Origin: Flavobacteriales bacterium
Lineage (GTDB): Bacteria; Bacteroidota; Bacteroidia; Flavobacteriales; Weeksellaceae
DNA: 5,403 nucleotides
Assembly (NCBI GenBank): GCA_900770875.1
Contig: CAAGLV010000224.1
Span: forward strand, 1-5,403
Reading direction: 5' to 3'
The notes beneath the pieces were generated by a model. The model ran no database searches. It was not told where the DNA came from and saw only the letters and a list, made by a program, of their open reading frames with translations. This document shows, piece by piece, positions 1 to 5,403 of this stretch (position 1 is the stretch's first letter; the number at the start of each line of letters is the position of its first letter). Both the position numbers and the translations under genes were made by a program.

Positions 1-81
1 AAAGATAAGCTTGCAAATAAGCTTAAAACTCCAATAAATGTTTTATTAAAAATCATAGTAAAACGATTAGTTTTTAAATAA
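1..81 (+). CDS. 3' end of an unidentified gene entering from the left edge (partial)
   Basis: Reading frame 1 is open from the first base to a TAA at 79-81 and encodes 26 residues, beginning KDKLANKLKTPINVLL and ending KRLVFK. The other two plus-strand frames close within the first 37 bases, and TTA/CTA/TCA triplets interrupt the minus strand. The peptide is basic and alternates with hydrophobic residues, like many real C-terminal tails, and its stop falls 59 bp before the convergent stop of the phosphatase gene, a normal gene spacing. No family can be recognised from so short a piece. An open stretch of 26 codons could arise by chance, so this is a plausible but unproven gene end. Confidence 0.45.
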   Translation, partial: KDKLANKLKTPINVLLKIIVKRLVFK

Positions 82-140
82 TATGTAAGGTAATTGATTA
101 TTTTGGTTTAGGAAGATTAAACTTTATTTTTAATTTTTTT

Positions 141-947
141 TTAAGATTCTAAAACCTTTTTAATAATTTGTATAACACCATCTTCGTCGTTCGATGGGGC
201 TGTAAAATTAGAAACTTCTTTTACGTTTGGATGCGCATTTTCCATCGCAAAACTATATTTAGCTAATTTAAGCATTTCGATGTCGTTCATGTAATCACCA
301 AAAACCATTGTTTCGTTTTTAGTAACACCTAAATTGGCTTGCAATTCTTTTAACGCTTTACCTTTATTGGTGTTATTATTCATAATATCAATCCAAACCT
401 CGCCCGAAACAACAACATTAACATTATATTTTTCTAAAAGTTGAAATTTTGGATATAAATTTTCTTCGGATCCTTTGGCGTGTTGAATGGCAATTTTGAT
501 AATTTTTTCGGTTTCGATAACATCAAATAAATCATCAACCGAAATGTTTTTTGCGTAAAAATTTTGAAAGAATGCTTTAAATTCTTCATCCGTAGATTCG
601 ATGTAAGCTGCATTTTTACCGGCCAAAACTAAGTTTGCTCCAGGAATTTTACGCGATTCTAAAATTACTTCTTTTACTAAATCTTTATTTAATTCGTCAA
701 TAAAAACTTCTTTTCCTTGATTTGTTACGTAAGTTCCGTTTTCGGCAATAATCGCCATCTGATCTTTTTCGTCTTCAAAATAGCTTGTAATGCTAAAAAA
801 TTGACGACCACTTGCTGGCACAAATTGGATTCCTTTTTCTTGTAGTGCTTTGTAAACGGATTTAAACTCTGGACTTAATTCGTGATTAGAACGTAATAAT
901 GTACCGTCCATATCCGAAACAATTAATTTGATATTTTCGAAATTCAT
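141..947 (-). CDS. Cof-type HAD-IIB family hydrolase (sugar-phosphate/nucleotide phosphatase type)
   Basis: This complete 268-residue protein is a cytoplasmic haloacid-dehalogenase phosphatase of the Cof/IIB subfamily, which usually removes phosphate from sugar phosphates, flavin or pyridoxal phosphates. All four HAD motifs are visible: motif I DMDGT with nucleophile D12 and acid/base D14, motif II around S46 (PASGR), motif III lysine K195 in NTNKGKAL, and motif IV GDYMND at 217-222, which binds Mg2+. The segment of roughly residues 80-190 between motifs II and III is the alpha/beta cap that defines subclass IIB and sets the substrate. The length is typical of the family. The ATG at 945-947 is chosen because the DxD motif follows after 11 residues, as usual. 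The gene is transcribed alone, divergent from the response regulator gene. The exact substrate cannot be inferred. Confidence 0.93.
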   Translation of the reverse strand: MNFENIKLIVSDMDGTLLRSNHELSPEFKSVYKALQEKGIQFVPASGRQFFSITSYFEDEKDQMAIIAENGTYVTNQGKEVFIDELNKDLVKEVILESRKIPGANLVLAGKNAAYIESTDEEFKAFFQNFYAKNISVDDLFDVIETEKIIKIAIQHAKGSEENLYPKFQLLEKYNVNVVVSGEVWIDIMNNNTNKGKALKELQANLGVTKNETMVFGDYMNDIEMLKLAKYSFAMENAHPNVKEVSNFTAPSNDEDGVIQIIKKVLES

Positions 948-979
948 AGTAAATAATAAAACTCTTTAAGAGTTGAGAA

Positions 980-987
980 CAAATTTA
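980..987 (-). promoter_or_regulatory. Bacteroidota-type -7 box for the HAD phosphatase gene
   Basis: Read on the minus strand, the sequence is TAAATTTG, an exact match to the TAnnTTTG element used by the Bacteroidota housekeeping sigma factor. It lies 33 nt upstream of the ATG, giving an expected leader of roughly 25-30 nt. No convincing TTG is found about 19 bp further upstream, so only half of the promoter is recognised. A 6-bp dyad, ACTCTT-T-AAGAGT at 961-973, lies in the predicted leader or start region. Confidence 0.5.
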
Positions 988-996
988 TAACTTTTT

Positions 997-1034
997 AGAA
1001 CGGATTTTAATTATTCTCTAGAATTAGACGTTCT
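997..1034. promoter_or_regulatory. Nested short inverted repeats in the divergent intergenic region
   Basis: AGAACG (997-1002) is mirrored by CGTTCT (1029-1034). Inside this pair lies a second dyad, ATTCT-CT-AGAAT (1013-1024), whose centre is about 3 bp from the centre of the outer pair. The site lies between the phosphatase gene and the response regulator gene, where an operator for either would be expected. A single ATTTTAAT (1004-1011), resembling the repeats found at 3200-3249, is also inside. The arms are short and the sequence is AT-rich, so a functional role is a guess. Confidence 0.3.
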
Positions 1035-1105
1035 TTTTAGTAAAGATAAATATATATTATTTTTATTATATTGGTTCTCTGTATATAAATGTTGATTTAG
1101 ATAAA

Positions 1106-1813
1106 ATGAAAAAGATTCTTTTAATTGAGGATGAGGTAGGGGTTGTTTCTTTTATTAAAAAAGGACTTGAAGAAATTGGATATGAAATTTCGGTTGCTTT
1201 TGATGGAAGTACAGCTCTTTCAATGGTGAAAAATAATGAATTTGATTTATTGATATTGGATATTATGTTGCCTGATATTAATGGTTTAGAGGTTTGTAAG
1301 AAAGTAAGAGAAACAGATAAAATAATACCAATCTTATTTCTAACGGCTTTGGGTTCTTCAGAAAATATAGTTGTAGGCTTAGAAAATGGAGGAGATGATT
1401 ACTTGGTTAAACCATTTAAATTTGTTGAATTAGTAGCCCGTATAAAATCATTAATTAGAAGAAGTTCGCATACGAATGTTTCTGAACAAATTGATCTTAA
1501 CCTGAAGGATGTCTTTCATTTTGAAGATTTGCAAGTAAATGACTACACTAAAAAGGTAAGTAGAGGAGGGAAAGATATTTCGTTAACATCCACTGAATAT
1601 AAATTATTAATGTATTTTTTATTAAATCCAGGAAAGGTTATTTCAAGAACTGAAATTTTAGAAGCAGTTTGGGATGTAAATTATGATTTAAGTACAAATG
1701 TTGTAGATGTTTATGTAAATTATTTGCGTAAAAAGATAGAGTCTGGTTTTTCTAAAAAACTAATACATACTGTAATTGGAATGGGATATGTTTTAAAAAA
1801 TAGTGATGATTAA
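1106..1813 (+). CDS. OmpR/PhoB-family response regulator transcription factor
   Basis: This 235-residue cytoplasmic regulator has an N-terminal receiver domain (about 1-120) and a C-terminal winged-helix DNA-binding domain (about 137-231). The receiver has the acidic pair E8/D9, the phosphoacceptor D52 in LILDIMLPD, the switch residue T80 and the invariant K102 in LVKPF, so it should be phosphorylatable. The C-terminal part carries the OmpR-type pattern SLTSTEYKLLMYFLLNPG (from about residue 160), then a recognition-helix region NVVDVYVNYLRKKIE and a terminal wing hairpin ending GMGYVLK. It is the first gene of a two-gene signalling unit with the histidine kinase whose start overlaps its end. 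No clear Shine-Dalgarno sequence precedes the ATG, which is common in Bacteroidota. The receiver and DNA-binding domains resemble CusR-like or RprY-like regulators, but the target signal is unknown. Confidence 0.95.
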   Translation: MKKILLIEDEVGVVSFIKKGLEEIGYEISVAFDGSTALSMVKNNEFDLLILDIMLPDINGLEVCKKVRETDKIIPILFLTALGSSENIVVGLENGGDDYLVKPFKFVELVARIKSLIRRSSHTNVSEQIDLNLKDVFHFEDLQVNDYTKKVSRGGKDISLTSTEYKLLMYFLLNPGKVISRTEILEAVWDVNYDLSTNVVDVYVNYLRKKIESGFSKKLIHTVIGMGYVLKNSDD

Positions 1814-3185
1814 ATTTACTTCAACTCGTACAAAGACTATGCTATTATTAATAATAGCATCATCTTCAATCTTATTATTATTTAGTTTGATGGTTTATTT
1901 TTCTATTGTAAGATATTCTCATCAAAGATTTTATGAATTATTAAAGATTCGTACGGAAACAATTATTCATACCAACATTGATATAAATAAGAGTAAAGCA
2001 TTAATTTATGAGATAAAAGGTATTGGAGAACTACCAAAAGAAAAAGATTATATTATAAAAGTTGATGAACATCTTCTATCAAATGATTCGATTAAAATTT
2101 TACCATTAAATAAGATTTTTTTCAAAAAAGTCTTAAAAGATGGTTATGCTGATTATAACGACGAACATTTTTCCTATGTAGGGAAAAAATTTACAATAGA
2201 TAAGCATACTTACATTGCAATTACAAAGGCAGAAAATTTATATGTAACGTATTATCTTAATTATTTAAAGAAAATTTTGCTAATCTGTTTATTTTTAGCG
2301 TTTATTTTTTCAGTTGTATTTTCTTATTATTTATCAAAATCATTGTATAAACCAATTCATATAATAACTTCTAATGTTAAAAAGATAAGTTCAGAAAATT
2401 TACATCTTCGATTAGACTCAACGTATTATAGTAAAGAATTAAACGAACTTATTGACACTTTCAATGATATGCTGAATCGTATAGAGACTTCATTTGAAAC
2501 TCAAAATCATTTAATTGGGAATGTTTCTCACGAGTTAAGAACTCCTTTAACTTCAATAATGGGGGAAGCTGAGGTTGCTTTGGCTTTAGATCGTACGAAT
2601 GAGAGTTATAAAGAAACATTAATAACAATTTTAAATGAAGCTGAAAAATTAGATAAAAAGATAAAAGCACTTTTATTAATTGCACAAACAGGATTCGATG
2701 GTAAAATTCAGAAAATGGATATTACTCGAATTGATCAGTTACTTTGGGACGTAATTGATACAGCAAAACGATTGGATAGTAAAAGTAATATTTCAGTTGA
2801 TTTAAGTATGATTCCTGAGAATCCCATGAAGTTAAAAGTAAAAGGTAATGAACAATTACTACATCTAGCTTTATTAAATATCATCAATAATGCTTGTAAA
2901 TACTCTAATTATGATCAAGTTAAAGTTTCGTTGGGTGCAACTGACACATATGTATATATAATTGTCAAGGATTCAGGAATTGGAATACCTAAAGATGAAA
3001 TGGATAAAATTTATGATCCGTTTTTTCGAGCCTCAAATACCAAAAATTTTGAAGGATATGGCATTGGTTTACCATTAGCAAAAAATATTATAGTAATGCA
3101 CAATGGTCAGTTAAATATCTCATCTAATGAAGAAATTAATGGAACTATTGTAGAGTTGAAAATCCCAACGATTGACAGTTATTAA
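1806..3185 (+). CDS. Membrane-bound HAMP-domain sensor histidine kinase
   Basis: The partner kinase of the preceding regulator has 459 residues from the ATG at 1806; a GTG at 1803 would add one residue. Domains in order are: transmembrane helix 1 (about 12-35), an extracytoplasmic sensor region of about 120 residues, transmembrane helix 2 (about 156-177), HAMP (about 178-232), HisKA with phospho-acceptor H242 in NVSHELRTPLTS, and an HATPase_c domain. The latter shows an N box (NIINNACKYS, N362), G1 DSGIGIP (D389), F box PFFRA and G2 GYGIGL (417-422). All catalytic motifs are intact. The start lies inside the regulator's last codons (8-bp overlap), which suggests translational coupling and equal supply of both partners. 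The sensor region has no recognised ligand motif; it is lysine-rich with several tyrosines. A perfect 22-bp palindrome falls in the codons for transmembrane helix 1. Confidence 0.95.
   Translation: MIKFTSTRTKTMLLLIIASSSILLLFSLMVYFSIVRYSHQRFYELLKIRTETIIHTNIDINKSKALIYEIKGIGELPKEKDYIIKVDEHLLSNDSIKILPLNKIFFKKVLKDGYADYNDEHFSYVGKKFTIDKHTYIAITKAENLYVTYYLNYLKKILLICLFLAFIFSVVFSYYLSKSLYKPIHIITSNVKKISSENLHLRLDSTYYSKELNELIDTFNDMLNRIETSFETQNHLIGNVSHELRTPLTSIMGEAEVALALDRTNESYKETLITILNEAEKLDKKIKALLLIAQTGFDGKIQKMDITRIDQLLWDVIDTAKRLDSKSNISVDLSMIPENPMKLKVKGNEQLLHLALLNIINNACKYSNYDQVKVSLGATDTYVYIIVKDSGIGIPKDEMDKIYDPFFRASNTKNFEGYGIGLPLAKNIIVMHNGQLNISSNEEINGTIVELKIPTIDSY
1839..1860. repeat. Perfect 22-bp palindrome inside the kinase gene
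   Basis: The left arm ATGCTATTATT (1839-1849) is followed immediately by its exact reverse complement (1850-1860); the flanking bases C1838 and C1861 do not extend it. It spans codons for M-L-L-L-I-I-A in the first membrane helix of the histidine kinase and contains an in-frame ATG at 1839. In mRNA it could fold into a stem of about 9 bp with a 4-nt loop close to the start of translation. The palindrome itself is certain; its function is unknown. Confidence 0.8.
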
Positions 3186-3191
3186 TAAATT

Positions 3192-3253
3192 CTAATCTTA
3201 TTTTAATATCCTTAATCGAATTTTAATGTCATTATAAAATCCTTTTAATACCG
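3192..3253 (+). promoter_or_regulatory. Array of TTTTAAT direct repeats, likely response-regulator binding sites
   Basis: Three copies of TTTTAAT(A/G)(T/C)C start at 3201 (TTTTAATATCC), 3221 (TTTTAATGTCA) and 3243 (TTTTAATACCG). They are 20 and 22 bp apart, about two helical turns. Partial copies lie between or before them: CTAAT at 3192, TTAAT at 3212, and a weaker CATTAT at 3230, giving steps of about 9-11 bp over most of the array. OmpR/PhoB-family regulators usually bind such tandem direct repeats with about one turn per monomer. The last copy ends 10 bp before an exact -7 box, a position suited to activation of a promoter lacking a -33 element. The adjacent two-component system is the natural candidate to bind here. 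TTTTAAT also occurs elsewhere in this AT-rich window, so the spacing and the shared downstream bases carry the argument. Confidence 0.5.
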
Positions 3254-3259
3254 TAGTTA

Positions 3260-3267
3260 TAGGTTTG
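3260..3267 (+). promoter_or_regulatory. Bacteroidota-type -7 box for the Usp-like/YoaK gene pair
   Basis: TAGGTTTG matches TAnnTTTG exactly. It predicts transcription starting around 3271-3273, about 15 nt before the ATG at 3287. There is no TTG at the usual -33 distance. The TTTTAAT repeat at 3243-3249 lies just upstream of where that element would sit, which fits a promoter that needs an activator. Confidence 0.6.
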
Positions 3268-3274
3268 TAACATA

Positions 3275-3280
3275 AAAGGA
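3275..3280 (+). promoter_or_regulatory. Shine-Dalgarno-like site of the Usp-like gene
   Basis: AAAGGA lies 6 nt upstream of the ATG at 3287 and supports that start. No comparable site is seen at a suitable distance before the other genes here, so this gene may be translated more strongly than its neighbours. Confidence 0.5.
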
Positions 3281-3286
3281 AATCAA

Positions 3287-3775
3287 ATGGCAAAACATAT
3301 TTTAATACCAACAAATTATACAGTAGAATCATTAAATCTTTTAAAAGGTATTTTAGAAAAAAAATCAGAGATTAAAGAAAACGTACCTTATCACATTCAC
3401 TTTGTAACTGGGTATCATAGGGGAGATTCAATTCGTGATCTTTTATTATTGTCTGAAACCGATATTATTAATAAAATAAAAGATCCAGCATTTAATGATG
3501 CATGTGATATTATTAAAAATAAATATTCGCATTTGATAGAACAATTCAGCTATGAAATCTTCTCTAATTATTTTCAAGAAGGGTTTAATCATTTTTTAAA
3601 ACTGAATAATATTTCTGAAATTTATTACTCGAATCAGAAACTTAAACATAAAAATAATAATGTATTTGATTTAACAAAATATATAAAAAGATGTAATATA
3701 CCATGCTATGAAATTTACATCGAAAAACCAATCAATTATCAGACAAAAGGTTTGTTAGCTCAATTTTTTACTTAA
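3287..3775 (+). CDS. Uncharacterised 162-residue protein with a degenerate universal-stress-protein-like fold
   Basis: I do not recognise a named gene. The pattern nevertheless resembles the universal stress protein (Usp) alpha/beta fold. An opening strand and loop HILIPTNYTVESLNLLKG (4-21) matches the Usp style ILVPTDFS..S...L. A second strand, YHIHFVTGYH, lies near residues 35-44. Later strands, ISEIYYSNQK and CNIPCYEIYIEKP, occupy the places where Usp proteins have the GTHG region and the CPVLVV end strand. The glycine-rich ATP-binding motif GxxGx9G(S/T) expected between these strands is absent and replaced by a lysine/asparagine-rich stretch (KLKHKNNN). It therefore probably does not bind ATP as UspFG-type proteins do. 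No signal peptide or membrane segment is seen, so it is probably cytoplasmic. It sits downstream of the two-component genes, behind its own regulated-looking promoter, and 11 bp before the YoaK gene. A regulatory or stress role is inference only. Confidence 0.75.
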   Translation: MAKHILIPTNYTVESLNLLKGILEKKSEIKENVPYHIHFVTGYHRGDSIRDLLLLSETDIINKIKDPAFNDACDIIKNKYSHLIEQFSYEIFSNYFQEGFNHFLKLNNISEIYYSNQKLKHKNNNVFDLTKYIKRCNIPCYEIYIEKPINYQTKGLLAQFFT

Positions 3776-3786
3776 AATTTAATTAT

Positions 3787-4629
3787 ATGTTGAGGAAATT
3801 TAGTAGCAGTAGAACACTTTCAGATAATATTAAATTAGGAGGTTTAACAGCTTTTACAGCAGGAACAATTAATATAGCATCGTTATTAATATTTTTAAAT
3901 TTTACGTCAAATATTACAGGGCATTATGCAATTCTATCAGCCGAAATAAGTAAAGGGAATTGGGGACAGGTTTGGATTGTTGCAAGTTGGATTTTTTTGT
4001 TTTTTATAGGGAATTTCATTTCGAATTTTATCGTAATTAATGTAACTCGTTTTAACCAATATTTAGCACATGCTTTGCCTATTGTATTACAAATTCTTTG
4101 TCTTGTTTTCGTAGGTTTTTATGGTAATAATTACTACAAGGGAGAAAAATCAGAAATTGAAATTTTAGTAGCTGCTATGCTTTTTTGTACAGGTTTACAA
4201 AATGGATTAACTGCGAGTATTTCAAATTTTGCCATAAAAACAACGCATTTAACAGGAACAACTACAGATTTAGGAGTTTTATTATCAATGTTTACGCAAA
4301 GAAAATACCGTAAAAATAAAACATTGGTAGGTAGAGCGAAGGTTTTGGTAGTAATTGTTGTTTCATATATTGCAGGTGCTGTTTTTGCAGGAATTACGTA
4401 TTATCATTTACAATTTAATGTGTTTTATATTATATGTATTTGTTTAGTTGTAGTTGTTTTATATGATTTTTATAAGATTTACTTACGTCACTTTAATACG
4501 AAATTTAGATACCATAAGATTTATCAGAAATCAGATCCGTTTGTTACGGTTTTGATTAAATACCAAGAATCGAAAATTCATAAATTATTTTTTAGAAATA
4601 GAATTTTAGTAGTAAGAAGGGGAGCTTAA
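3787..4629 (+). CDS. YoaK/DUF1275-family integral membrane protein
   Basis: This 280-residue inner-membrane protein belongs to the YoaK (DUF1275) family, whose biochemical role is not established; transport has been suggested. Family signatures are clear: an N-terminal GGLTAFTAGTINIAS (18-32) leading to TGHYAILS (44-51), and GLQNGLTASISN (136-147) followed by AIKTTHLTGTTTDLG (149-163). About six hydrophobic segments are seen, near residues 17-38, 62-84, 95-113, 125-146, 184-204 and 210-228. After the last helix comes a tail of about 50 residues with 13 Lys/Arg and only 2 acidic residues, probably cytoplasmic by the positive-inside rule and longer than I expect for this family. The gene starts 11 bp after the Usp-like gene, so the two are very likely co-transcribed, and it ends in an intrinsic terminator. 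A TTG-free, clean ATG at 3787 precedes the family motifs; no Shine-Dalgarno sequence is apparent. Confidence 0.9.
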   Translation: MLRKFSSSRTLSDNIKLGGLTAFTAGTINIASLLIFLNFTSNITGHYAILSAEISKGNWGQVWIVASWIFLFFIGNFISNFIVINVTRFNQYLAHALPIVLQILCLVFVGFYGNNYYKGEKSEIEILVAAMLFCTGLQNGLTASISNFAIKTTHLTGTTTDLGVLLSMFTQRKYRKNKTLVGRAKVLVVIVVSYIAGAVFAGITYYHLQFNVFYIICICLVVVVLYDFYKIYLRHFNTKFRYHKIYQKSDPFVTVLIKYQESKIHKLFFRNRILVVRRGA

Positions 4630-4644
4630 TAAGCTCCTTTTTTT
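4621..4644 (+). terminator. Rho-independent terminator overlapping the YoaK stop codon
   Basis: GGAGCTTA (4621-4628) and TAAGCTCC (4630-4637) are perfect inverted arms around A4629. In RNA this gives at least a 6-bp GC-containing stem with a small loop, followed directly by seven T residues (4638-4644). The TAA stop of the YoaK gene (4627-4629) is within the hairpin. It separates the Usp-like/YoaK transcript from the EamA gene. Confidence 0.87.
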
Positions 4645-4656
4645 GTAAATATGGTT

Positions 4657-4664
4657 TACATTTG
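4657..4664 (+). promoter_or_regulatory. Bacteroidota-type -7 box for the EamA transporter gene
   Basis: TACATTTG matches TAnnTTTG exactly and lies 14 bp before the ATG at 4679. Transcription would start around 4668-4671, leaving a leader of only about 8-11 nt. The upstream -33 TTG is not found at the expected distance, where the terminator hairpin lies. The position right after a terminator supports a separate transcription unit. Confidence 0.55.
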
Positions 4665-4678
4665 TTAAAATTTAAGGC

Positions 4679-5403
4679 ATGCTCTCTAAAGTACAATTAC
4701 GATTACAATTTCTTGTTTTATTATGGGGTTTTACAGGTTTATTTGGTAAACTAGTAACTATTTCGGCTTTACCAATGGTTTGGTACAGAATGCTAATTGC
4801 TGCTTTGGCGATATTTTTATATTTAAAATTTACAAAGAAAAGTTATTTGGTATCTAAAAAACATTTATTCCAATTGTTAAGTATTGGCGGAATTGTCGCT
4901 TTACATTGGTTTACATTTTATTTATCGATTAAAGTTTCTAACGTAGCTATTGCGCTTAGTACATTGTCTTTAGGAGCTTTATTTTCCTCGATTATCGAAC
5001 CAGTATTATTTCGTAGAAAAGTTGTTTTATCAGAAATAATTCTAGCCCTTATTGTTTCGGGTTGTGTTGCATGGATTTTTCAGGCTTCGCCACAATATAA
5101 ATTAGGAATTATTTACGGTGCAATTTGTAGTTTTTTATCGGCGTTATTTTCGGTCTTAAATTCGAAATTAAAAGATGAGGTTGCGTCAACATCAATTACA
5201 CTTTACGAAATGATTGGTGGTTTTATAATGGTTAATCTATTAATTGTTTGTTTTCAGCAAGATGCTATTGTCGAAATTATAAATGTTGGATGGTCTAATT
5301 TTCTTTGGTTAACTTTATTGGCCGTTATTTTTACTGCATTTGCACAAATAGAAGCGGTTAATCTTTTTAAATATTTTAGCGCTTATACGATTCTTTTAAA
5401 TGT
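4679..5403 (+). CDS. EamA/DMT-superfamily transporter, 3' end outside the window (partial)
   Basis: From the ATG at 4679, 241 complete codons are read without a stop before the window ends. The protein starts MLSKVQLRLQFLVLLWGFTG and belongs to the EamA branch of the drug/metabolite transporter superfamily, inner-membrane carriers with ten helices in two repeated halves. Typical family marks are LLWGFTGLFGKL (14-25), MVWYRMLIAAL (33-43), a helix from about 66-82 with LHWFTFYLSIKVSNVAIAL, the GALFSSIIEPVLFRRK segment (99-114), and the start of the second repeat near GIIYGAICSFLSALFSVLNSKL (143-164). Near the edge, LFKYFSAYTILLN (229-241) matches the helix that in full proteins precedes the EP(V/I) motif. 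The remaining part, probably about 50 residues, lies outside. Such proteins export metabolites or amino acids; the substrate here is unknown. Confidence 0.92.
   Translation, partial: MLSKVQLRLQFLVLLWGFTGLFGKLVTISALPMVWYRMLIAALAIFLYLKFTKKSYLVSKKHLFQLLSIGGIVALHWFTFYLSIKVSNVAIALSTLSLGALFSSIIEPVLFRRKVVLSEIILALIVSGCVAWIFQASPQYKLGIIYGAICSFLSALFSVLNSKLKDEVASTSITLYEMIGGFIMVNLLIVCFQQDAIVEIINVGWSNFLWLTLLAVIFTAFAQIEAVNLFKYFSAYTILLN

Noticed and set aside
5..24. Two copies of ATAAGCTT (5-12 and 17-24), which could also pair as a small hairpin
   Set aside because: They fall in the open frame of the partial gene, where they encode repeated K-L codons, and the inner AAGCTT is self-complementary, so the pairing is trivial.
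105..139. Possible weak terminator between the convergent genes: GTTTA (106-110) and TAAAC (118-122) followed by T-rich sequence
   Set aside because: The stem is only 5 bp and AT-rich, and the T-tract does not follow it directly. It is not strong enough to annotate, although a terminator is expected between convergent genes.
2461..2685. 74-residue open frame on the minus strand inside the kinase gene
   Set aside because: It lies fully within the HisKA coding region, which has intact catalytic motifs on the plus strand. Its leucine/lysine-rich product looks like a shadow translation, and it has no promoter or ribosome-binding site.
1106..3775. Lower GC in the regulator, kinase and Usp-like genes than in the flanking phosphatase and EamA genes, as a sign of horizontal transfer
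   Set aside because: A few hand-counted 60-base lines gave about 20-25% GC in the middle and 20-42% in the flanks. These ranges overlap and the sample is too small. No integrase, transposase, tRNA or flanking repeats support a mobile island.
1..5403. CRISPR arrays, insertion sequences, tRNA or rRNA genes
   Set aside because: No regularly spaced long repeats, transposase-like reading frames with terminal inverted repeats, or cloverleaf-type sequences were seen on either strand.

Overview
The window is AT-rich and gene-dense. Its protein types, together with three exact matches to the Bacteroidota -7 promoter element (TAnnTTTG) just upstream of gene starts, point to a flavobacterium-like member of the Bacteroidota. 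This assignment rests on sequence style and general family knowledge, not on a database search.

Layout: a probable 3' end of an unknown plus-strand gene (1-81) converges on a complete minus-strand Cof-type HAD phosphatase gene (141-947). A 158-bp divergent spacer follows, with a good -7 box for the phosphatase gene and several short dyads. Then comes a plus-strand block: an OmpR/PhoB-type response regulator (1106-1813), an overlapping membrane histidine kinase (from the ATG at 1806 to 3185), a 101-bp spacer, a 162-residue protein with features of a degenerate universal-stress-protein fold (3287-3775), and a YoaK/DUF1275 membrane protein (3787-4629). A strong intrinsic terminator overlaps the stop codon of the last gene. 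Right behind it a new promoter starts an EamA/DMT-family transporter gene (4679 onward) that runs off the window.

The most interesting part is the 101-bp spacer after the kinase gene. It carries three TTTTAAT(A/G)(T/C)C direct repeats 20 and 22 bp apart, with further TTAAT/CTAAT half-sites between and before them. The last repeat sits about 10 bp upstream of an exact -7 box, and an AAAGGA ribosome-binding site follows 6 nt before the next start codon. Tandem direct repeats at about 10-11 bp steps are what OmpR/PhoB-family regulators usually bind. The simplest hypothesis is that the two-component system directly switches on the Usp-like/YoaK gene pair behind it. The stimulus and the function of the pair cannot be read from the sequence.

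The phosphatase and the EamA transporter look like ordinary, separately transcribed neighbours.
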